NCBI GenBank assembly: GCA_964533785.1 | Contig: CAZHNG010000242.1 | Location: 1 to 10,857 of the forward strand | Direction: 5' to 3' | Origin: JANQRV01 sp964533785 | GTDB taxonomy: Bacteria > Bacteroidota > Bacteroidia > Chitinophagales > Saprospiraceae | Length of the DNA stretch: 10,857 bases | In this document: positions 5,485-10,857 of the stretch, piece after piece | How the letters are laid out: every line of letters starts with the position of its first letter | How positions within the stretch are numbered: position 1 is the first letter of the stretch | The notes under the pieces: model-generated | Databases searched by the model: none | What the model was told of the DNA's origin: nothing | What the model saw: only the letters and a program-made list of their open reading frames with translations | Translations under genes and position numbers: made by a program

Positions 5485-6197
5485 AACAAATCCTCATTGG
5501 CCTCCTGGTTTTGGTAGGATGTCAGCCACTTATTGCTCAAGAAGAGCAGTATCCCAAATTCTATCTTGGTTTATCTTACGGTACGAGTTTTTCTACCGGA
5601 GATTTTGCAGATACGGATATTACTAATCTGGATGCTGGTTTTGCAAAAAATGGTCGAAGATTTGATCTCTATGGAGGGTTTTTCTTGGATGGAGTCGAAA
5701 AGACAACCTTGACAGGTGTTTTTAGATATCAAACTTTTGAAACAGAGATTGATGACCTCATCGAAACGTTTAGAACCGAAAACCCTGGCGTTGAACTGAC
5801 GGGAAGTACCGAAGATTGGCAAACCTATTCTTTTTTAGTTGGTCTTGCTTACAGAGTAGATATCGGACCTAAATTTGCTTTTTTCCCTCGCGCTGGTGTT
5901 GGTCCTTTATTTGCTACTAATCCTGGAATAACCATTAATGCGCCCAATGCAGTTATTACGAACACCTTTGAAAGAAGCTCTGATACAGGGGCAGGTGTGG
6001 GGTCTGAAATTGGAATTGGTTTCCGTACCAATTTAGGAAAACGTTTTGTGCTACTGCCCACTTTTACTTATAGCGCAGGATTTGTGACAATTAGAGATGT
6101 CAATACAATAACCGATAATGTAATCGTCACCAGTGATTATCAACCCATTATCCAGTCCTTCAATATAGGGTTATCCCTTGCATATAGATTTTACTAA
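5481..6197 (+). CDS. Outer-membrane beta-barrel protein
   Basis: The 238-residue protein has an N-terminal signal sequence (MKQILIGLLVLVGCQPLIAQ; cleavage after Ala-Gln is likely) and then alternating amphipathic strands with Gly/aromatic turns, such as FYLGLSYGTSFSTGDF, YSFLVGLAYRVDIGPKF and FAFFPRAGVGPLF. It ends with FNIGLSLAYRFY, a good C-terminal beta-signal with a terminal aromatic residue for BAM-dependent insertion. The size fits an 8-10-stranded OmpA/OmpX-like barrel. A lipobox-like L-V-G-C (residues 11-14) also occurs in the signal region, so lipidation at Cys14 is a less likely alternative. Its ATG overlaps the stop of the preceding small lipoprotein by four bases, suggesting co-translation and perhaps cooperation at the outer membrane. 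Ligand or function cannot be read from the sequence. Confidence 0.82.
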   Translation: MKQILIGLLVLVGCQPLIAQEEQYPKFYLGLSYGTSFSTGDFADTDITNLDAGFAKNGRRFDLYGGFFLDGVEKTTLTGVFRYQTFETEIDDLIETFRTENPGVELTGSTEDWQTYSFLVGLAYRVDIGPKFAFFPRAGVGPLFATNPGITINAPNAVITNTFERSSDTGAGVGSEIGIGFRTNLGKRFVLLPTFTYSAGFVTIRDVNTITDNVIVTSDYQPIIQSFNIGLSLAYRFY

Positions 6198-6216
6198 ATA
6201 TGACTGTAGATCTCGA

Positions 6217-6252
6217 TGAAAAAGGTAAACCGATCAGTTCACCTTTCATTTT
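6217..6252 (+). terminator. Terminator-like hairpin after the OMP gene
   Basis: AAAGGTAAAC (6221-6230) pairs with GTTCACCTTT (6237-6246) except for one A/C mismatch, around a 6-nt loop, and is followed by CATTTT. It lies 23 bp after the stop codon and would separate the lipoprotein/OMP pair from the next gene. Confidence 0.5.
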
Positions 6253-6275
6253 GTTCAATTCACTCTGATTGTTAC

Positions 6276-6305
6276 TTGAGACCGCTTCAATTTCGCCTAT
6301 TTTTG
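6276..6305 (+). promoter_or_regulatory. Candidate Bacteroidota promoter for the small secreted protein
   Basis: TTG (6276-6278), a 19-bp spacer and TATTTTTG (6298-6305) match the Bacteroidota -33/-7 arrangement with the -7 TAnnTTTG. The start codon follows 57 bp downstream. This is the best-spaced promoter candidate in the window. Confidence 0.5.
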
Positions 6306-6362
6306 ATCGTGTAAAGAAGAGATGTATAACTGAACTTTAAAATAAATTTTCAACCCGTTAAA

Positions 6363-6752
6363 ATGAATATAATGAAATCATTAAAAACCTTGTCCTTGTT
6401 CCTTGCCCTTTTTTTATTGGGCGTCAACACTGGCTTTGCGCAATCACAAGCAAAGAATCTGACCGATGAACAGAAAGAAGAATTGGCTAAAAATATGGAA
6501 GAATATTTTGAAGCACTCAATCTTTCGGAAGAACAAAAAGCTGAATTCGAAGCTGTTACAAAGAAATATGCCGAGCAGATGAAAGCCGTAAGAGACGGCG
6601 GCGGCGGGAAACTTAAAAAGTACAGAAAAATAAAGTCTATCCAGAAAAACAAAAATGCAGAAATGGAAAAATTACTTTCAGAAGACCAGTACGAGGTCTA
6701 TTTGGAAAAACAAGAAGAAATGCAAAAGAAGATGAAAGAAAAACGAGGGTAA
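6363..6752 (+). CDS. Small secreted charged helical protein, Spy/CpxP-like in style
   Basis: The 129-residue product starts with a signal peptide (hydrophobic core LKTLSLFLALFLLGVNTGFA, cleavage after Ala-Gln). The mature part of about 100 residues is very rich in Glu, Lys and Gln and predicted almost all helical, with two LTDEQKEELAK / LNLSEEQKAEF segments resembling the L-T/S-x-x-Q motif of Spy/CpxP periplasmic chaperones. A Gly4 break (GDGGGGK, around residues 77-83) separates two helical halves. The second ATG (6372) may be the true start, as it gives the usual MKSLK signal start. It stands alone behind its own promoter candidate and 299 bp before an HtrA protease, another envelope stress type. 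The resemblance to Spy is by motif only. Confidence 0.72.
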   Translation: MNIMKSLKTLSLFLALFLLGVNTGFAQSQAKNLTDEQKEELAKNMEEYFEALNLSEEQKAEFEAVTKKYAEQMKAVRDGGGGKLKKYRKIKSIQKNKNAEMEKLLSEDQYEVYLEKQEEMQKKMKEKRG

Positions 6753-6829
6753 TTTTTGCAATCTAAAAAGCTCGAAATGACGATGAGGCTATCTCATAAG
6801 CCAATTTCAAGGCGATAAGACCAAATAAT

Positions 6830-6973
6830 TCACCCCGACTTTAGGCACGAACATTAAATATTAATTGATATTGTATCGAAGTCTCCAGACTTCGATACAA
6901 TATCAATCGGTCTCTGACCGGAAAACGTCAGGTTCAGATCTACTTTCGGTGTCCGGCACAATAGTCGGGGTGA
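6830..6973. repeat. MITE-like nested palindromic element
   Basis: Perfect 11-bp inverted arms (6830-6840 and 6963-6973) enclose 122 bp with no coding capacity, including a 21-bp perfect stem. The architecture resembles a small non-autonomous mobile element or a structured intergenic repeat. I see no clear target-site duplication, and the ends do not resemble those of the IS4 element in this window. Confidence 0.5.
6864..6907. repeat. 21-bp perfect palindrome with a 2-nt spacer
   Basis: Arms 6864-6884 and 6887-6907 are perfect reverse complements separated only by CC. The centre reads GAAGTCT, CC, AGACTTC. Such a sequence can extrude as a cruciform or form a very stable RNA hairpin. It is 112 bp after the small secreted protein gene and has no T run, so it is not a standard terminator. 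Confidence 0.75.
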
Positions 6974-7051
6974 TGAATACTCTGTAATCTAAATTTATTA
7001 CCGTTTTTGTGGCTTATTTTGATACAGTCTTGCTAGTTAAAAACAACAGAC

Positions 7052-8074
7052 ATGAAAACCAAACTTACCTTCCTAAGCTTGTTGCTTTGCATATCAAGTA
7101 TTTCATGTGCTCAATCCGTTAGTGAGCTCTATAAAAAATGCAGCCCCTCTGTGGTCGTTATTGAAACTCAGGAAAAGGTGAAAGACGATTATGGACAAGT
7201 CTCATATGACCAGGGGATAGGCTCTGGAGTATTAATTGACGAAGAAGGGAATATTCTGACGGCAGCCCACGTGGTGGATAAGGCAGGTACTATTAGCGTT
7301 AAATTTATTAATGGTGAAGTCGTACCTGCGGATTTGGTGCGTTCTGCCCAGGTTTCAGACGTTGCACTGATCAAATTGAGGTGGATGCCTGAAGAATATT
7401 CGGTAGCCAGGATTGCCAATTCCGATTTGGTAGAAATAGGTGATGAGGTAGCCGTCATTGGAACGCCCTATGGGTTGGAATATTCTTTATCGAGAGGTAT
7501 TATAAGCGCCAAATACAGTGAAAAAACGAAGACAAGCGGTTTCACCTTCGCTGAATTCTTCCAAACGGATGCCGCCATCAATCAAGGTAATTCCGGTGGA
7601 CCTATGTTTAATATGGATGGAGAGGTAATCGCCATCGTTAGCTATATCATTACGGAATCGGGCGGATTTCAAGGCCTGGGTTTTGCGGCTACTTCTAATG
7701 TCTGCAAAAAAATGGTCATCAATAATGATCGTCGATCGATAGGCGTCAACGGCTATTGGTTAAATGAAAAGCAATGTGCTGTTTTGAATGTCCCTCAGAA
7801 GCGCGCCTTGATGATTACCAACGTTTTGGATTTATCACCCGCTGATATCGGAGGACTGAAAGGCAGTAAAACCACGATAAATTTGTTTGGCGAAGATCTT
7901 GCCATTGGTGGAGATATCATTTTGGGGGTCAATGGCATCACGATCGATTCCGAGGAAAGTTTTGTAGAGCTGTTGCTGTCCATCCAGCATTCTGGTAACA
8001 AAGATCAGATAAAGCTGAAAATACTTCGGGAAGGAGTGATTATGGAGAAAGAAATTCTCACAAAGATAGATTAG
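7052..8074 (+). CDS. HtrA/Deg-type secreted serine protease with PDZ domain
   Basis: The 340-residue protein is an S1C (trypsin-like) envelope protease. A signal peptide (about residues 1-21, ending SCAQ) sends it across the inner membrane; an imperfect lipobox SISC (Cys19) makes lipidation possible. The protease domain (about 25-220) shows the full triad: His73 in TAAHVV, Asp103 in SDVALIKL and Ser181 in the GNSGGP motif. A single PDZ domain follows (about 228-335; MITNVLDLSPADIGGL, then GGDIILGVNGITI), fewer than the two PDZ domains of E. coli DegP/DegQ and like DegS-type enzymes. Proteases of this family degrade or refold misfolded envelope proteins; here outer-membrane barrels encoded nearby are plausible but unproven clients. 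It is followed directly by a strong hairpin, so it is probably monocistronic. Confidence 0.93.
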   Translation: MKTKLTFLSLLLCISSISCAQSVSELYKKCSPSVVVIETQEKVKDDYGQVSYDQGIGSGVLIDEEGNILTAAHVVDKAGTISVKFINGEVVPADLVRSAQVSDVALIKLRWMPEEYSVARIANSDLVEIGDEVAVIGTPYGLEYSLSRGIISAKYSEKTKTSGFTFAEFFQTDAAINQGNSGGPMFNMDGEVIAIVSYIITESGGFQGLGFAATSNVCKKMVINNDRRSIGVNGYWLNEKQCAVLNVPQKRALMITNVLDLSPADIGGLKGSKTTINLFGEDLAIGGDIILGVNGITIDSEESFVELLLSIQHSGNKDQIKLKILREGVIMEKEILTKID

Positions 8075-8113
8075 TAAGTAGTGTAGCTAAATTATGCTAC
8101 ACTACTTAATTTT
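8075..8113 (+). terminator. Hairpin directly after the protease stop codon
   Basis: A 13-bp perfect stem (8075-8087 with 8096-8108; arm TAAGTAGTGTAGC) with an 8-nt loop begins at the base after the stop codon and is followed by AATTTT. It is a convincing intrinsic-type terminator, although the T run is short. Its right arm merges with the upstream end of leader copy 3. Confidence 0.68.
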
Positions 8114-8120
8114 AAATTTG
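8113..8120 (+). promoter_or_regulatory. Candidate -7 promoter element of leader copy 3
   Basis: TAAATTTG is an exact TAnnTTTG match 16 bp before the small-gene ATG at 8136. It lies immediately after the protease terminator, so a new transcript could begin here and run through the frameshifted lipoprotein into the membrane/DJ-1 gene. In the alignment with copy 2 it is six bases downstream of the TAACTTTG position, so which one acts is uncertain. Confidence 0.4.
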
Positions 8121-8135
8121 AAATTAAAATCAAAA

Positions 8136-8304
8136 ATGACTGTAGAAAAGTTACGATTAATGCTTTTTGCTTCTTTGGTATTGTTGATCAGTTGCCAACA
8201 AGTTCCTGATTACATCTTATCAGAGGAAATTACCTCCAATTGACAAAACGAGGGCAGCAAAAGTGCGCTCTGCTTTCTTTGACTTGAATAATGGATTAAC
8301 TTAA
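8136..8304 (+). pseudogene. Frameshifted copy 3 of the small lipoprotein
   Basis: Starting at ATG 8136, the frame gives MTVEKLRLMLFASLVLLISC followed by QQVPDYILSEEITSN, stopping at 8241-8243 (35 residues). Compared with copy 2, one extra T near 8230 (GAAATTACC against GAAATACC) shifts the frame. Without it the protein continues as IPPIDKTRAAKVRSA and then FFDLNNGLT to a stop at 8302-8304, 55 residues, matching IPPVDKTRKAK in copy 2. The signal peptide and lipobox Cys20 remain intact, so a truncated lipoprotein of about 16 mature residues could still be made. The stretch from CTTTTTGC through CAGTTGCCA is nearly identical to copy 2, indicating recent duplication or gene conversion. The next gene starts 14 bp after the restored stop. 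Confidence 0.65.
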
Positions 8305-8318
8305 AAAAACCGACAACT

Positions 8319-9560
8319 ATGAAAATTTTCATTCTCATAACTGCCATCATTGAATTATTGGCCGGAGTCATTTTATTTTTTGCGCCTCAATTAATTCCTG
8401 ATCTAGCGCAAGGACCAGGGAGTCATATGGCAATGGGGCGTATGTTTGGAGCAGCCGCAATAGGCTTGGGAATTTTTGCATTTCAAGCATGGAGAAATTT
8501 CGGGCATGAAACCTTAGTAAAGACCTTTCTTTCTTCTTTTTTGATCTTCCATATAGGCGCGGTTATTTCCATCCTGGCGAGTTTTATGGCTGACGTTTTT
8601 GCCAGTCCTATAGCAGCTATATTGCATCTGGTATTGGCTATTTTTACAGCCTATTTCTTGTTTAAAAATAATTTGGTGAATGTACCAACGGTAAGGAAAA
8701 TCTTAATTGGAGTGGGTATAGTCATTGGAACATTTGGAGTGCTGCTTGCTTTGTTGCCCAATATTTTACATCAGGCAGGTTTGCATCCGGATTACGCCGA
8801 ATCCAAAGAATATGATTTAAAAGGCAAAAAAGCACTTATCATTACCACAAGTCATGATGTATTACATGCCGTAGGAGAAACAACGGGTAATCCGACAGGG
8901 GTTTTTGGTTCAGAGATGACGATTCCGTATTATGAATTTCTCGATGCAGGCATGGAAGTAGATGTGGCGAGTATTAAGGGTGGAGAGATTCCGATAGACC
9001 CACAGTCATTTTATTATTTTTTAAAAGACGAAGCAGATAACCGTTTTCTAGAAGACGAAGAGTTTCAGGCGAAAGTCAAAAACTCTCTCAAAATTGATGA
9101 TGTGGATTTCACTAAATACGATGCCATTTGGATGGCCGGTGGTTGGGGAGCAGCCTATGATTTGGGGCAATCAGAAGTATTGGGTAAAAAAGTGAGTGAG
9201 GCCTATTATGCTGAAAAACCAATTATTGGAAGTGTTTGCCACGGTGCATTAGGCTTTATCCAGGCTAAGGATACTTTAGATAATTATTTAATTACGGGTA
9301 GAACAATGACAGGAGTAACGGATAGACAAATACAACAATTTGGAATCACTTTAACACCTCTTCACCCGGAAACAGAAATGCGAAAATTGGGGGTAAACTT
9401 TAAAAGCAGTACTGGCAATTTTGATTTTCTTGAAACTTTGACGGTGATTGATGAAGAAAGAAGATTTGTCACGGGGCAAAATCAAAACTCGAGTCATGAG
9501 ACGGCACAAAAGATAATGGGAATTTTGTTGGAGAAATCTCAGAAACCAGTTTTGGATTAA
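8319..9560 (+). CDS. Membrane protein: five-helix N-terminal domain fused to a DJ-1/PfpI (Hsp31-like) domain
   Basis: The 413-residue protein has an N-terminal membrane part with about five hydrophobic segments (roughly 4-22, 42-58, 68-90, 96-115 and 128-150). The first four resemble small DUF4345/DoxX-like membrane proteins. The fifth, with the following LHPDY segment, looks like the membrane anchor of stand-alone relatives. Residues about 168-405 form a DJ-1/PfpI class I glutamine-amidotransferase-like domain of the Hsp31/glyoxalase-III type: Glu199 in GSEMTIPYYEF, GGEIPIDPQS, AGGWGAAYDLG, and the nucleophile elbow SVCHGALG with Cys307-His308. The usual GQNP motif near the C-terminus reads GQNQNSS here. 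Members of this superfamily detoxify methylglyoxal, act as chaperones or are of unknown activity; which applies here cannot be told. It lies 75 bp upstream of the patatin gene. Confidence 0.84.
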   Translation: MKIFILITAIIELLAGVILFFAPQLIPDLAQGPGSHMAMGRMFGAAAIGLGIFAFQAWRNFGHETLVKTFLSSFLIFHIGAVISILASFMADVFASPIAAILHLVLAIFTAYFLFKNNLVNVPTVRKILIGVGIVIGTFGVLLALLPNILHQAGLHPDYAESKEYDLKGKKALIITTSHDVLHAVGETTGNPTGVFGSEMTIPYYEFLDAGMEVDVASIKGGEIPIDPQSFYYFLKDEADNRFLEDEEFQAKVKNSLKIDDVDFTKYDAIWMAGGWGAAYDLGQSEVLGKKVSEAYYAEKPIIGSVCHGALGFIQAKDTLDNYLITGRTMTGVTDRQIQQFGITLTPLHPETEMRKLGVNFKSSTGNFDFLETLTVIDEERRFVTGQNQNSSHETAQKIMGILLEKSQKPVLD

Positions 9561-9635
9561 GTAGGGAAGACGCTTTCTACTATTGCCGACTTTCACATTC
9601 AGCGAATACTTCAAAAAAAAATAACACCTAGTACT

Positions 9636-10601
9636 ATGATTCATTCTATTTCCAATTTAGTTTTTGAGGGCGGTGGCGTTCGAGGTATTGCCTACGGAGG
9701 GGCGTTGGAGGCATTAGCAAAGGCAGCATTGCTTCCCAAGATTCAACGGGCAGCGGGTACCTCTGCGGGTGCCATCACTGCTTGTTTAGTAGCCTTAAAA
9801 TATTCTGCCGTTGAGATCAGCAAAATTATTGCCCATATGGATTTGGCTTCTTTTGAAGACAAGGAGCGAGAGTTCAGAAGACTGAAAGATTTTGGCATAT
9901 ACGAAGGGCAGGTTTTTTTGGAATGGATAAGCGAATTGATTGCCGATTCTCCCGTGGGGCAAGGCAAGCCTGACCTTACTTTTGAGGAATTGGTTAGTCG
10001 TCAAGGCTTGGAATTGAAAGTATATGCCACGGATCTTTTCACCCGTTCGCTGAAAGAATTTTCTCCAACCGCTACCCCGACCGTTCCTGTAGCCGAAGCG
10101 GTGCGTGCATCGATGTCTATTCCATTATATTTCGATGCCTGGCGATTCTCTAATGACAACCCGGATGATCATTTTTATGTAGACGGTGGGGTGTTGTATA
10201 ACTACCCGATCGGTGCTTTTGACGACCTCGAAAATGGTCAGGTCAATACCGAAACCTTAGGCTTCCAATTGGAGAACCTAAGTGAACCGGACATCTACAC
10301 TCCCTTCGATTATGGGGACTTAGGTAAGTACACAAAAAGTTTACTGGAGACGCTCATGTATACTCAAAGTGTGGCACTGACAAAAAGTGCCGCGGATGTT
10401 GCCCGTACAGTCAATGTCGATTATTTAGGGGTGGGGGCTACAGATTTCGAAATTGATAATGCTACTAAGAATAAGCTGATCCAGAGCGGTTGGGATGCCA
10501 CCCTAGCTTTTTTACAACAGCAGGGAATAGATACTAATGGTTGGGGAATACCGACTTTATTGGACGAAGAAAGTCAGGAGACTTCCAGAGTGTTGTCGTA
10601 G
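9636..10601 (+). CDS. Patatin-like phospholipase / lipid acyl hydrolase
   Basis: The 321-residue protein has the patatin signature in order: the oxyanion-hole loop EGGGVRGIAYGGAL (GGGVRG at 12-17), the nucleophile elbow GTSAG (Ser43), and DGG with Asp183 (YVDGGVLYNYPIG), giving a complete Ser-Asp catalytic dyad. Conserved VRASMSIPLYF precedes the DGG motif. Patatin-family enzymes hydrolyse acyl chains from phospholipids or other lipids. There is no signal peptide or membrane segment, so the protein is cytosolic unless exported by another route. The C-terminal third (about 200-321) is less conserved, with an aromatic/charged helical part. The 75-bp gap from the membrane/DJ-1 gene contains no clear terminator, so read-through is plausible. 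The substrate is unknown. Confidence 0.93.
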   Translation: MIHSISNLVFEGGGVRGIAYGGALEALAKAALLPKIQRAAGTSAGAITACLVALKYSAVEISKIIAHMDLASFEDKEREFRRLKDFGIYEGQVFLEWISELIADSPVGQGKPDLTFEELVSRQGLELKVYATDLFTRSLKEFSPTATPTVPVAEAVRASMSIPLYFDAWRFSNDNPDDHFYVDGGVLYNYPIGAFDDLENGQVNTETLGFQLENLSEPDIYTPFDYGDLGKYTKSLLETLMYTQSVALTKSAADVARTVNVDYLGVGATDFEIDNATKNKLIQSGWDATLAFLQQQGIDTNGWGIPTLLDEESQETSRVLS

Positions 10602-10662
10602 GGTTTAGGTTATTAGACTTGTCTAAACGATGTCTTCAAAAGTTAAAACGGGTCTTTTCATC

Positions 10663-10725
10663 TATATCATTCGAATTTTTCATCGCTTAGCGGTGCTAGG
10701 CGGCTTCAAAATTAGAAATGATATA
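10663..10725 (+). terminator. Imperfect hairpin downstream of the patatin gene
   Basis: TATATCATT (10663-10671) pairs with AATGATATA (10717-10725), with further partial pairing inwards (TTTTT with AAAA) and a GC-containing loop around TAGCGGTGCTA. It lies 62 bp after the patatin stop and is followed by an A-rich rather than T-rich stretch, so it might act as a terminator for either strand or simply be a structured repeat. Confidence 0.35.
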
Positions 10726-10857
10726 AATAAAAATACCTCATTCCTGCCTGCTCACCGCAGCTAATCTGTATACACGCAATTTTATTTAACTTTTGAAAAA
10801 ATAAACAAATATTAACGAAATGAAAACCAACTGTTCAAATGAGCAAAACCAGTAATT
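10726..10857. other. AT-rich window end, no supported gene
   Basis: The end of the window is AT-rich. An ATG at 10820 opens a frame of only 11 residues that stops at 10853-10855, too short to support a gene. TAACTTTTG with A-rich sequence before that ATG recalls the leader region of the cassette copies, but with one base too many for the -7 consensus. A gene beyond the window cannot be judged. Confidence 0.4.

Larger units (their letters stand above)
6753..7051. other. Gene-free stretch with nested inverted repeats
   Basis: This 299-bp stretch contains no gene. It is dominated by a symmetrical element: outer 11-bp arms TCACCCCGACT (6830-6840) and AGTCGGGGTGA (6963-6973), a central 21-bp-arm palindrome (6864-6907) and a small hairpin CGGTC/GACCG (6908-6919). 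I find no convincing -33/-7 promoter for the protease gene in the remaining sequence. Confidence 0.6.

Noticed and set aside
5384..5626. 80-codon + strand ORF overlapping the lipoprotein and OMP genes
   Set aside because: It is out of frame with both better-supported genes, lacks a signal or family features, and would overlap both.
7189..7458. 89-codon minus-strand ORF opposite the HtrA protease
   Set aside because: It is antisense to a confidently identified protease domain containing the catalytic His and Asp; a shadow frame.
10820..10855. Short ORF starting MKTNCSNEQNQ at the window end
   Set aside because: It has only 11 codons before a stop, with no signal or lipobox; insufficient support.

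Overview
The window looks like a chromosomal segment from a Bacteroidota bacterium, probably a Saprospiria-like or related environmental lineage. The pointers are moderately AT-rich DNA, no convincing Shine-Dalgarno sites, several matches to the Bacteroidota -7 promoter motif TAnnTTTG, secreted proteins whose signal peptides end in Ala-Gln, and several outer-membrane beta-barrel proteins. The lineage call is an inference from style; no marker gene is present. All convincing genes are on the + strand.

Region 1-2100 is mobile and repetitive. A complete IS4-family insertion sequence (about 60-1506) with about 27-bp imperfect terminal inverted repeats is followed by roughly 600 bp without a credible gene. 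That stretch is a patchwork of GC-rich 13-bp core repeats, inverted copies of them, and strong AT- and GC-rich hairpins.

Region 2100-6200 holds envelope-type genes: a beta-barrel protein broken by one extra G in a run of eight G (2139-2790), a 687-residue protein that reads as a seven-bladed SBBP-type beta-propeller followed by a helix-hairpin-helix segment and an unrecognised C-terminal domain (3144-5207), and a small lipoprotein overlapping a second beta-barrel gene (5314-6197). Region 6360-8075 has a small secreted charged helical protein and an exported HtrA/Deg-type serine protease, separated by a nested palindromic element. Region 8100-10600 has a five-helix membrane domain fused to a DJ-1/PfpI domain, then a patatin-like phospholipase 75 bp downstream, possibly in one transcript.

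The most unusual observation is a recurring leader cassette: an AT-rich promoter-like stretch plus the 5' part (or all) of a tiny lipoprotein gene. It occurs three times (about 2963-3090, 5264-5484, 8107-8304), each directly upstream of an unrelated larger gene. One copy is intact (56 residues, overlapping the next gene by ATGA), one carries a single-base frameshift, and one is strongly decayed. This suggests that a promoter/lipoprotein unit has been duplicated and spread. Together with the envelope protease, beta-barrels and phospholipase, the window reads as an accessory envelope-related region assembled by duplication and transposition; a shared pathway cannot be shown from the sequence.
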